DNA of 64,000 nt from Qipengyuania flavescens (GTDB lineage Bacteria > Pseudomonadota > Alphaproteobacteria > Sphingomonadales > Sphingomonadaceae): contig NZ_JARULD010000005.1 in the NCBI RefSeq assembly GCF_029688735.1, forward strand, positions 171,760-235,759, given 5' to 3'. Under the pieces are notes generated by a model. That model was given only the letters and a program-made list of their open reading frames with translations, had not been told where the DNA came from and did not search any database. The position numbers and the translations under genes were made by a program. Positions 41,990-50,081 of the stretch are shown here, one piece after another; position 1 is the stretch's first letter, and every line of letters begins with the position of its first letter.

Positions 41990-43525
41990 ATGACCTCAAA
42001 TCGCCGCACCTTTGCGATCATTTCGCACCCCGACGCGGGTAAGACAACGCTCACCGAAAAGCTGCTGCTGCAGGGCGGGGCGATCCATCTCGCGGGCGAG
42101 GTCAAGGCGCGCGGTGCGGCGCGGCGGGCGCGGTCGGACTGGATGAAGATCGAGCAGCAGCGCGGCATCTCGGTCACTTCCAGCGTGATGACCTTCGAGA
42201 AGGAGATCGACGGCGAAGTCATCACCTTCAACCTGCTCGACACGCCGGGGCACGAGGATTTCTCCGAAGACACCTATCGCACGCTGACGGCAGTCGATTC
42301 CGCCATCATGGTGATCGACGTCGCGAAGGGGATCGAGAGCCAGACGCGCAAGCTGTTCGAAGTCTGCCGCCTGCGCAACGTCCCGATCATCACCTTTGTC
42401 AACAAGGTCGACCGGGAAGGGCGGCCGCTGTTCGAAATCCTCGACGAGGTGGCCGATGCGCTCGCGCTCGATGTCAGCCCGCAGAACGCGCCGCTCGGCA
42501 TGGGCGGGCTGTTCACCGGTGTGCTCGATTTCGAAACCGACATGGTCACGCGTCCGGAAGGCGGCAGCAAGGAGTTCCTCGGCAAGCGCGAGCCGCTGGG
42601 CGATCTGCCTGAGGAGCTCGAGGAAGAGATCGAGCTGACGAAGATCGGCTACCCCGAATTCGACCTCGAAGCCTATCGCAATGGCGATCTGACACCGGTG
42701 TTCTTCGGCTCCGCGCTCAAGAATTTCGGGGTCGAGGAGCTGATCGAGGCGATCGCCAAATGGGCCCCGCCGCCGCGCCCTCAGCCGGCTGGTGAGGAGC
42801 AGATTAGCCCCGAACGCGACGAGGTCACCGGCTTCATCTTCAAGGTGCAGGCAAACATGGACCCCAACCACCGCGACCGGATCGCTTTTATGCGGCAGGT
42901 TTCGGGCACATTCAAACGCGGCATGAAGCTGACGCCGAGCGGGCTTGGCAAGCCGATCGCGGTTCACTCGCCGATCCTGTTCTTCGCGCAGGATCGCGAG
43001 ATCGCGGACACGGCCTTCGCGGGCGACATCATCGGTATTCCGAACCACGGCACGCTGCGCGTCGGCGATACGCTGTCCGAGAAGAACGACGTGCGCTTCA
43101 CCGGCCTGCCGAACTTCGCGCCGGAAATCCTGCGCCGCGTGGTGCTGGCCGATCCCACCAAGACCAAGCAGCTACGCAAAGCGCTCGACGATCTTTCCGA
43201 GGAAGGCGTGATCCAGGTCTTCTATCCCGAGCTGGGCGCACAGCACATCGTCGGCGTGGTCGGCCAGCTGCAGCTGGAGGTGCTGATCTCGCGCATGGAG
43301 GCGGAGTACAAGGTAAAGGCCAATCTCGAGCCCTCGCCCTTCGCCACGGCACGCTGGGTCAAGGGCGACGACAAGGCGATGGACGAATTCGAGAAATTCA
43401 ACCGCGCCAATCTTGCCCGCGACCGGGATGGCGATCTGGTCTTCATGGCCAAGAGCCCGTGGGACGTGAATTATCAGGAAGAGAAGAACCCGGACCTGAC
43501 CTTCTCCGCCACGAAGGAGCGTTGA
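41990..43525 (+). CDS. prfC: Peptide chain release factor 3
   Basis: A 511-residue translational GTPase that recycles RF1 and RF2 after stop-codon hydrolysis. G1 is SHPDAGKTTLTEKLLL, the switch region contains RGISVTSSVMTFE, G3 is LLDTPGHEDFSEDTYR, and G4 is FVNKVDREGRPLFE. The RF3-specific DWMKIEQQRG and C-terminal VGQLQLEVLISRMEAEYKV complete it. The length is close to E. coli RF3. It stands alone after the inverted repeat, and the hydrolase gene follows after 37 bases. Confidence 0.96.
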   Translation: MTSNRRTFAIISHPDAGKTTLTEKLLLQGGAIHLAGEVKARGAARRARSDWMKIEQQRGISVTSSVMTFEKEIDGEVITFNLLDTPGHEDFSEDTYRTLTAVDSAIMVIDVAKGIESQTRKLFEVCRLRNVPIITFVNKVDREGRPLFEILDEVADALALDVSPQNAPLGMGGLFTGVLDFETDMVTRPEGGSKEFLGKREPLGDLPEELEEEIELTKIGYPEFDLEAYRNGDLTPVFFGSALKNFGVEELIEAIAKWAPPPRPQPAGEEQISPERDEVTGFIFKVQANMDPNHRDRIAFMRQVSGTFKRGMKLTPSGLGKPIAVHSPILFFAQDREIADTAFAGDIIGIPNHGTLRVGDTLSEKNDVRFTGLPNFAPEILRRVVLADPTKTKQLRKALDDLSEEGVIQVFYPELGAQHIVGVVGQLQLEVLISRMEAEYKVKANLEPSPFATARWVKGDDKAMDEFEKFNRANLARDRDGDLVFMAKSPWDVNYQEEKNPDLTFSATKER

Positions 43526-43562
43526 GGTTGAAACTGTGCGGGGCTTGTCGCAAAGCCCGCAC

Positions 43563-44432
43563 ATGACCATTCCCGGCCCGACCTCCCAGACCTTCATTTC
43601 GCAGCGCCTGCGCCTCAACTATCTCGACTGGGGCAATCGGGGGAAGCCGCCGCTGGTGCTGGTCCATGGCGGGCGAGACCATGCGCGCAGCTGGGACTGG
43701 GTGGCGGAAGAACTGTGCCAGGATTGGCACGTCGTGGCGATGGACCACCGCGGGCACGGCGATTCCGACTGGGTTTCCGACGGCAACTATTCCGCCGGTG
43801 ACATGGTCTATGATCTTGCCCAGCTAATCCATCAGCTCGGGGTCGGTCCGGTGACCATCGTCAGCCACTCGATGGGCGGGAACGTCTCGCTGCGCTATGC
43901 GGGTACCTTTCCCGACATGGTCACAAAGATCGTTGCCATCGAAGGCCTCGGCCCCAGCCCCAAGCGGCAGGAGGAGATGCGTGCAAAGCCCTATCCCGAG
44001 CGGCTGAACGAGTGGATCGGCAAGAAGCGCGCTGCGTCCGGACGCTCCCCGCGCAAATACGAAAGTATCGAAGCCGCCTTCGCGCGGATGATCGAGGAGA
44101 ACAGCTACCTCACAGAGAGCCAGGCCCGGCACCTCACCATCCACGGCGTCAATCGCAACGAGGACGGTACCTATAGCTGGAAGTTCGATCCGCACCTCAA
44201 TGTCTGGCCGGTCGAGGACATTGCCGACGAGTTTCTCCACCAGACCTGGGCCGCGATCACTGCGCCTACCCTGCTGCTCTACGGCGCCGACAGCTGGGCC
44301 TCCAATCCAGAAGGCGACGGGCGGCTCGACCATTTCGCCCATGCCGAGGTGATCGAGTTCGCAAATGCCGGACACTGGCTCCACCACGACCAGTTCGACC
44401 GGTTCATGGCGACGCTCAAGGATTTCCTCTGA
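43563..44432 (+). CDS. Alpha/beta-fold hydrolase
   Basis: A 289-residue alpha/beta hydrolase. The oxyanion region is LVLVHGGRDHARSWDWVAEE, the nucleophile elbow is VSHSMGGNVSLRYA (Ser in SHSMGG), and the probable catalytic histidine is in FANAGHWLHHDQ. The acid residue is likely in LLLYGADSWASNPEGD. The cap region (ERLNEWIGKKRAASGRSPRK) does not identify a substrate. I start at ATG 43563 (MTIPGPTSQTF) rather than an upstream GTG. There is no signal peptide, so it should be cytoplasmic. Esterase, haloalkane or epoxide activity are all possible for the family. Confidence 0.85.
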   Translation: MTIPGPTSQTFISQRLRLNYLDWGNRGKPPLVLVHGGRDHARSWDWVAEELCQDWHVVAMDHRGHGDSDWVSDGNYSAGDMVYDLAQLIHQLGVGPVTIVSHSMGGNVSLRYAGTFPDMVTKIVAIEGLGPSPKRQEEMRAKPYPERLNEWIGKKRAASGRSPRKYESIEAAFARMIEENSYLTESQARHLTIHGVNRNEDGTYSWKFDPHLNVWPVEDIADEFLHQTWAAITAPTLLLYGADSWASNPEGDGRLDHFAHAEVIEFANAGHWLHHDQFDRFMATLKDFL

Positions 44433-44467
44433 CGATGGCACCATCGCAGCACCGTTTGCGTTGATCG

Positions 44468-45172
44468 ATGGTGCACCTCACTTTCGCCAGCTACAATATC
44501 CATAAAGCGGTCGGCCTCGATCGCAGGCGCGATCCCGAGCGTATTCTCTCGGTACTGCACGAGATGGACGCCGATATCATCGCGTTGCAGGAAGCGGACC
44601 GGCGCATCGGCGACCGGGCGACAGTGCTGCCGCGCGCAGCCCTCGACGATACCAGATGGCGGGTGGTCGAGGTTGCGCGACGGCCGCGCAGCATCGGATG
44701 GCACGGCAACGCGCTGCTGGTCAGGCGGGATGTGGAGATCGTTGCCAGTCACGCGCTCGACATTCCGACCCTCGAGCCGCGGGGCGCGGCGTGCGGAGAA
44801 ATCGCGGTGGACGGCAAGCTGCTGCGCGTGATCGGCACGCATCTAGACCTTTCCGGCCTGCGCCGCCGCGACCAGATCCGCTCGCTCCTGACCTATGTCG
44901 AGGCCTGCAAGCGCGATTTGCCCTCGGTCATCCTCGGCGATTTCAACCAGTGGGGCCGCAATACCGGCGCCATGCGGGAATTCGGCAAGAACTGGCAGCT
45001 GGTCACGCCGGGCCGAAGCTACCCGAGCCGACAGCCGATCGCGACGCTCGACCGGATCGCCGCCACGCGCCACTGGGAATGCGTCGACACGAAGGTGCAT
45101 CACACTTCCCTGGCTGCGATAGCATCGGATCACCTCCCGATCATTGCGCGGCTGAAACTGCACACAAAATAA
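44468..45172 (+). CDS. Endonuclease/exonuclease/phosphatase-family protein
   Basis: A 234-residue member of the EEP fold. Metal and catalytic motifs are in order: LTFASYNIHKAVGLDRRRDP (Asn), DADIIALQEADRRIGD (Glu), RVIGTHLDLSGLRRRDQIRS (His), VILGDFNQWGRNTG (Asp, Asn), and AIASDHLPIIAR (Asp, His). The GDFNQWG variant is common in small bacterial EEP proteins often linked to cardiolipin or phosphodiester cleavage, but the substrate is unknown. There is no signal peptide. It ends 146 bases before glnK, and the promoter hexamers for glnK overlap its last codons. Confidence 0.87.
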   Translation: MVHLTFASYNIHKAVGLDRRRDPERILSVLHEMDADIIALQEADRRIGDRATVLPRAALDDTRWRVVEVARRPRSIGWHGNALLVRRDVEIVASHALDIPTLEPRGAACGEIAVDGKLLRVIGTHLDLSGLRRRDQIRSLLTYVEACKRDLPSVILGDFNQWGRNTGAMREFGKNWQLVTPGRSYPSRQPIATLDRIAATRHWECVDTKVHHTSLAAIASDHLPIIARLKLHTK

Positions 45173-45187
45173 TCAGCCGATTATAAT
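45159..45187 (+). promoter_or_regulatory. Candidate sigma70 promoter of glnK-amtB
   Basis: TGCACA (45159-45164), a 17-bp spacer and a perfect TATAAT (45182-45187) overlap the end of the EEP gene. It would start a leader of about 125 bases. It lies upstream of the sigma54-type site, giving tandem basal and nitrogen-responsive promoters. Confidence 0.5.
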
Positions 45188-45247
45188 TTAGGCAGACCAG
45201 CTGTTTTTGGGCCTCGCACCTGCGGCCCGTGGCCTTCACAATTCTGT

Positions 45248-45264
45248 TTGGCACGCTTCATGCT
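45248..45264 (+). promoter_or_regulatory. Candidate sigma54 (RpoN) promoter of glnK-amtB
   Basis: TTGGCACG-CTTC-ATGCT matches the -24/-12 consensus TTGGCACG-N4-TTGCW with one mismatch, and the GG and GC dinucleotides are ten bases apart as required. The predicted transcript start is about 44 bases before glnK. Nitrogen control through NtrC is expected; I could not identify a convincing NtrC site. Confidence 0.75.
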
Positions 45265-45318
45265 GCACCTGCGAGAGCCGGCATCGGGGCCGGTGGATAG
45301 CCAGCAGGGGGTGAACGC

Positions 45319-45657
45319 GTGAAATTCATCATCGCCGTCATCAAGCCATACAAGCTCGACGAAGTGCGCGAAGCGCTCGGCGCGGTGGGTGTGGCCGGAA
45401 TGACCGTGTCCGAAGTCAAGGGCTTCGGGCGCCAGAAGGGGCAGACCGAGATTTATCGCGGCGCCGAATATTCGACCAACATGCTGCCCAAAGTGAAGCT
45501 GGAAATTGCGACCAGCGACGACCTCGCGCCGCAAGTGGTCGAAACCATCCAGCAAACCGCCAGCAGCGAGGCGATCGGCGACGGGAAGATCTTCGTCTTC
45601 GACCTTGCCAGCGCCACCCGCATCCGCACCGGCGAAACCGGCGATACCGCGCTGTGA
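45319..45657 (+). CDS. glnK: Nitrogen regulatory protein P-II (GlnK type)
   Basis: A 112-residue PII signal protein that senses 2-oxoglutarate and ATP/ADP and controls the neighbouring ammonium channel. The start MKFIIAVIKPYKLDEVREAL is standard. The T-loop contains TEIYRGAEY with Tyr51, the uridylylation site, and the C-terminal IFVFDLASATRIRTGETGD closes the ATP pocket. Linkage to amtB 20 bases downstream, together with the sigma54-type promoter, favours glnK over glnB. The start codon is GTG, fitting the upstream GGGGGTGAAC context. Confidence 0.95.
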   Translation: MKFIIAVIKPYKLDEVREALGAVGVAGMTVSEVKGFGRQKGQTEIYRGAEYSTNMLPKVKLEIATSDDLAPQVVETIQQTASSEAIGDGKIFVFDLASATRIRTGETGDTAL

Positions 45658-45677
45658 CGACGATGAAGGAACCAACC

Positions 45678-47021
45678 ATGCTTCGCACTCTTTCCCGCGT
45701 GGGCGCCATCGGCCTCGCGCTTCTCGCGCCGGTTGCGGCATTCGCGCAAGATCCGGGGCTTCAGGCACCCGTCGCGGTCGCGGAGGCCGCTGCAGCCGTG
45801 CCCAATCCCGGCAACAATGCCTGGATGATGACCGCGACCGTCTTGGTCATGCTGATGATCCTGCCAGGCCTCGCGCTGTTCTACGGCGGCCTCACCCGCT
45901 CCAAGAACATGCTCTCTACCATGACCCAGATCGGCGCGACCGCCTCGCTGGCGATGCTCGCCTGGGTGATATGGGGCTATTCCACGGCCTTCGGTCCGGA
46001 AGGCAATGCGTTCTTCAGCTGGGGCAATCTCTTCCTGGCGCAGACCGACGCATCGAGCACGGCCGCGACCTTCACCGACGAGGTGATCAGCGAATTCGTG
46101 TTCATCAGCTTCCAGATGACCTTCGCGGCCATTACTGCAGCGCTCATCCTGGGCGCGACGGCAGAGCGGATGAAGTTCAGCGCCGTCATGCTGTTCGTGC
46201 CGCTGTGGCTGACGATCGTCTATTTCCCGATCGCCCACATGGTCTGGGCCGGTGGCGGGCTGCTGTTCGAAGACGGCGCGCTCGACTTTGCGGGCGGTAC
46301 CGTGGTCCACATCAACGCCGGCGTTTCGGGTCTCGTGCTCGCCTACCTTCTCGGCAAGCGCCGCGGCTATCCCGCAGAACCGATGCCCCCGCACAGCCTG
46401 ACGCTGACCATGGTCGGCACGGGCCTCCTGTGGGTGGGCTGGTTCGGTTTCAACGCCGGCTCGGCGCTCGAGGCGGATGCTTCGGCTGGCCTCGCCATGA
46501 TCAACACCTTCGTCGCCACGGCGGCTGGTGCGCTGACGTGGATGGTGATCGAGAAGCTGGCAGGGCACAAGGGCTCGGCTCTCGGCTTCTGCTCGGGCGT
46601 CATCGCCGGCCTCGTCGCCGTGACGCCTGCAGCGGGTAACAGCGGTCCCTTCGGCGCGATCCTGCTCGGCATCGTCAGCTCGGCCGTCTGCTACGTCTTC
46701 GTGGCGAAGATCAAGGCCAAGCTCGGCTATGACGACAGCCTCGACGCCTTCGGCATCCACGGTATTGGCGGCATCGTCGGCGCGATCGGCACGGCTGTAG
46801 TCTACCAGCCGTTCCTCGCCGGTCCGGGCGACGGCTCGACCGCACTCGGCGTCCAGCTCTGGGTCCAGATCTACAGCGTACTCGTGACGATTGTATGGGC
46901 CGGTATCGGGACCCTGGTCGTCGGACTGGTCGTCAAGATGCTGCTCGGCCTCAGGGTCACCGAAGAAGCCGAAGTCGACGGCCTCGACATCTCCGAACAC
47001 GGGGAGCGGGCCTACAATTGA
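45678..47021 (+). CDS. amtB: Ammonium transporter
   Basis: A 447-residue Amt/Rh channel with a signal peptide (VGAIGLALLAPVAAFAQ) and eleven predicted helices. Family motifs include MMTATVLVMLMILPGLALFY, FQMTFAAITAALILGATAER, VHINAGVSGLVLAYLLGKRR (first pore histidine) and FGIHGIGGIVGAIGTAVVYQ (second pore histidine). I place the start at ATG 45678 because AAGGA lies seven bases upstream; an earlier GTG/ATG pair overlaps glnK's stop. GlnK binds and closes AmtB when ammonium is plentiful. Two hairpins follow the stop, the second a clear terminator. Confidence 0.95.
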   Translation: MLRTLSRVGAIGLALLAPVAAFAQDPGLQAPVAVAEAAAAVPNPGNNAWMMTATVLVMLMILPGLALFYGGLTRSKNMLSTMTQIGATASLAMLAWVIWGYSTAFGPEGNAFFSWGNLFLAQTDASSTAATFTDEVISEFVFISFQMTFAAITAALILGATAERMKFSAVMLFVPLWLTIVYFPIAHMVWAGGGLLFEDGALDFAGGTVVHINAGVSGLVLAYLLGKRRGYPAEPMPPHSLTLTMVGTGLLWVGWFGFNAGSALEADASAGLAMINTFVATAAGALTWMVIEKLAGHKGSALGFCSGVIAGLVAVTPAAGNSGPFGAILLGIVSSAVCYVFVAKIKAKLGYDDSLDAFGIHGIGGIVGAIGTAVVYQPFLAGPGDGSTALGVQLWVQIYSVLVTIVWAGIGTLVVGLVVKMLLGLRVTEEAEVDGLDISEHGERAYN

Positions 47022-47031
47022 TACCAAGTTA

Positions 47032-47079
47032 GGCGGGGCCGCCTCTTCTCTCTCCTCTCCTCTCGGAGGTGGCCCCGCC
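47032..47079. repeat. Long-loop inverted repeat downstream of amtB
   Basis: GGCGGGGCC (47032-47040) pairs perfectly with GGCCCCGCC (47071-47079). The loop is almost pure pyrimidine on the top strand (TTCTCTCTCCTCTCCTCTC). No U-tract follows. It could stabilise the amtB message end or pause transcription before the terminator at 47115. Confidence 0.6.
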
Positions 47080-47114
47080 AAACGATGTTCCTCCTGCGAA
47101 CATGAGCCTTCAAG

Positions 47115-47145
47115 GGCCGGAGATCATTCTCCGGCCTCTTTTTTT
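47115..47145 (+). terminator. Intrinsic terminator of glnK-amtB
   Basis: GGCCGGAGA, loop TCAT, then TCTCCGGCC (47115-47136) is a perfect 9-bp stem followed by TCTTTTTTT. It is a strong Rho-independent terminator between amtB and the TonB-dependent receptor. Confidence 0.93.
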
Positions 47146-47291
47146 CGCGCCACGCCGATGTGACTCGATTGCTACGCAGTATTCGCGAAATGGGTGCTCG
47201 CACATTGTAACTATTGATAAGTCTCCCTCCCGGATTCATCCCGCTTGTTGTTGCAGGGCCGAAAACGCCCGCACGCAGGAGGAGACGGATT

Positions 47292-49673
47292 ATGCAAGCT
47301 ATCTTCACGCACAGGTTCAGCCGCGCTGCGTCGCTGCTCGCAGGCTGCGGCCTCGTCGCGATCGCGAGCCCGGCGACCGCACAGGTCGCGGAGCAAGTCG
47401 AAGGCGACGAAGACGTCATCATCGTGACCGCGACGAAGCGCGATTCGACGATCCAGGACGTCCCGTTCTCGATCAATGCGCAGACGCAGGAAGACATCCA
47501 GAAATCGGGCGCGGGCAATCTGGAAGATCTGTCACGCAACGTTGCCGGCCTTTCGGTTTAGAACCTCGGACCGGGCCAGAGCCAGGTTTCGGTGCGCGGC
47601 GTTTCCGCCGGGCAGGTCGTGCGCGACCAGCCGGGCGTGAAGGAGCAGGTCGGCGTCTATCTCGATGAAAGCGTGATTTCGCTCTCGCTGTTCACGCCCG
47701 ATCTCGACCTCTTCGACCTCAATCGCGTCGAAACGCTGCGCGGTCCGCAAGGCACGCTGTTCGGCTCGGGCAGCGTCGGCGGCACGATCCGTTACATCAC
47801 CAACCAGCCGCTGGTCGGAGTGACCGAAGGCCTTGTCGAGGGCAATGTGAACCTCGTCGACGGGGACGATCTCGGCTGGCACGCCAAGGGGATGGTCAAC
47901 CTCCCGCTCGGCGAACGCGCGGCCATCCGCGCCGTCGGCTATTACACGCAGTACGGCGGCTTCATCGATGCGATCGGCCCGGCGGGCGGCGAGGACATCA
48001 ATGGCGGCGAACGCTATGGCGGCCGCCTCGCGCTGACCATCGACACCGGAGAAGGCTTCAGCATCACCCCGCGCTTCATATATCAGAAGATCGCCGCGGA
48101 CGGCTTCAACCGGCAGGAGATCTGGAATCTCTACGCCAACCCCGACCAGGCCGATCCGACCGTCTTCGACGAGCGCGAGCAGTATCTGAAACTGCGCGAG
48201 GCGTTCGAGGACGAAACACTGATCGCTGACCTCGTGGTCGAGGCGGAACTCGGCGCGGTCACGTTGACCTCGGTCAGCTCGTACACCAATCGCGATATCC
48301 TGGTGAGCCGCGATGCCAGCGCGCTGAGCGGATCGGTTTCGGTCGATCTCGGCTATCCCACCGCTGCGATCAACCTGCCGTCGAACTTGCGCGATACGAC
48401 CGATGTGAACGCGATCACGCAGGAGCTGCGGCTGTCGTCCAATGGTAACGGACCTTTCCAATGGGTTGTCGGCGGGTTCTATTCGAGCACCGACCGCTTC
48501 TACCGCCAGCGCCTGCCGACACCGGGCTACGCGGCGGCTACCGATGCTACGCTTGGCGCGGGAACCTCGGCAGCAGTCGCCAATGGTTTCCCGAACCTCG
48601 ATTCGCCCTACAATGCGGACATTCCCTACGAACTGGAGCAGATCGCCATTTTCGGCGAAGCGACCTACGCCATCACCGATGCTTTCGATGTGACGGTCGG
48701 GGCGCGTTATTACGATTTCGAGGAAAGCCGCCGCTTCGTCTCGGGCGGCCTGTTCGCCAATGGCGACAATGCGGCAGATACGACGAAATCGGACGGTGTA
48801 AGCCCGCGTGTTCTGCTCAGCTACGACGTCAACGACACGCTGACGCTCAACGCACAGGCATCGAAGGGCTTCCGCCTCGGTGGCGTGAACGATCCGCTCA
48901 ACGTTACGCTCTGTTCGCCGGACGATGAAGCGCTGTTCGGCTCCTTCCAGAGCTATGACGACGAGAGCCTGTGGAACTACGAAGTCGGTGCGAAGGCGCA
49001 GGGGCGCGGGTTCTATGCCAATGTCGCGGGTTTCTATAACGACATCAGCGACCTGCAGGTCACGCTCGATGCGGGCAGCTGCTCTTCACGCGTCGTCTTC
49101 AACGTGCCGGATGCCCACTCGATGGGTGTGGAGGCGGAAGTCGGCTTCTCGCCCACTCCGGGGCTGGACTTCGTCTTCTCCGGCAGCCTGATCGAAGCGG
49201 AATTCGATTCCACATTGCCCGAACCGCTGGCCACCGCCACCGGCATTCGCGAGGGCAATCGTCTGCCGTCGGTTCCGGAATTCCAGCTTTCGGTCTCGGG
49301 CAGCTACGAATTCCCGGTTTCGGCCACGGCGGATGCCTATGTCGCGGCATCCTACAGCCATGTCGGCAATCGCTACACCCAGCCGGCGGACCAGGAAAAC
49401 AATCCGCGCACCTTCGTGCATGGCTTGCCGTTCCTTGGAGCACCGGCAGACGCATCGACAACGGTCGATCTGCTCTTGCCGTCCTACGATCTGGTGAATC
49501 TCAACGCTGGCGTCGATTTCGACTCCGGCTTCTCGCTGGTCGTCTATGTGAACAACCTGCTCGACGAGAATGCACTGCTCAGCTTCGACCGCGAGCGCGG
49601 TGGGCGGGCGCGACTAGGCTATCAGGTCGGCACGCCGCGGACCTTCGGCATTACTGCCCGCCAGAGCTTCTGA
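47292..49673 (+). pseudogene. TonB-dependent receptor interrupted by an amber codon
   Basis: The frame would encode a 793-residue outer-membrane receptor. It has a signal peptide (LLAGCGLVAIASPATAQVAE), a TonB-box-like DEDVIIVTATKRDSTIQD, a plug domain with VETLRGPQGTLFGSGSVGGT, and a full beta-barrel ending in FGITARQSF. Codon 90 (47559-47561) is TAG, between NVAGLSV and NLGPGQSQVSVRGVSAG; frame and similarity continue unchanged on both sides. A C-to-T change of a CAG glutamine codon would explain it. The downstream part alone lacks a signal and the start of the plug. A good ribosome-binding site (AGGAGGAGA) precedes the ATG. A terminator follows the natural stop. The ligand is unknown. Confidence 0.88.
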
Positions 49674-49690
49674 TCGGGCTTGAAAAGCGG

Positions 49691-49725
49691 GAAGGGCCGG
49701 GGAGCGATCTCCGGCCCTTCTCTTC
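49691..49725 (+). terminator. Terminator between the receptor pseudogene and the DUF1232 gene
   Basis: GAAGGGCCGGGGA (49691-49703), loop GCGA, then TCTCCGGCCCTTC (49708-49720) pair over 13 bp with one wobble, followed by TCTTC. It ends the receptor transcript and overlaps the stop of the leftward gene, so it may work in both directions. Confidence 0.75.
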
Positions 49726-50047
49726 ATGGCAGCAGCCATAGCCCTGCGAGGGCGGCGACAAACAGCCAGAGCGCAATGATGGGCACTGCCGCGGTTCGCG
49801 AGCTGGGTCGCTCGGCCATCTCACTGGCCGCAGTGCGATATTCGCACATGAGGTTGGCGGAGACCAGTTTGAGCACCAGCCAGATGCCGACCAGCACGAG
49901 GATGACGTCGTCGAGCAGGCCGAGCACGGGAATAAAGTCTGGAATCAGGTCGATCGGGGTCAGCGCATAACCCGCGACCGCCAGCGCCAGCAGGCGCGCG
50001 GCCAGCGGGGTGCGCCGGTCGCGCGCGGGGATGTAGAGCGCGATCAC
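49724..50047 (-). CDS. YkvA-family (DUF1232) membrane protein
   Basis: A protein of about 107 residues with the DUF1232 signature LTPIDLIPDFIPVLGLLDDV between two hydrophobic segments and a third at the C-terminus (VPIIALWLFVAALAGLWLLP). The function of the family is unknown. A GTG at 50047 is the first standard start. However, the residues before it (PDPKAWAKALKRD) look like the family's true N-terminus, and the only start-like codon in that stretch is a CTG at 50089, overlapping the end of the GMC oxidoreductase gene. The real protein may thus be 14 residues longer. It is probably cotranscribed with the three genes upstream. Confidence 0.82.
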   Translation of the reverse strand: MIALYIPARDRRTPLAARLLALAVAGYALTPIDLIPDFIPVLGLLDDVILVLVGIWLVLKLVSANLMCEYRTAASEMAERPSSRTAAVPIIALWLFVAALAGLWLLP

Positions 50048-50081
50048 GTCGCGCTTGAGCGCTTTCGCCCATGCTTTCGGA

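Noticed and set aside
47592..49673. Downstream part of the receptor as an independent gene starting at GTG
   Set aside because: It would lack the signal peptide and the start of the plug. The upstream fragment continues in the same frame across one stop codon.
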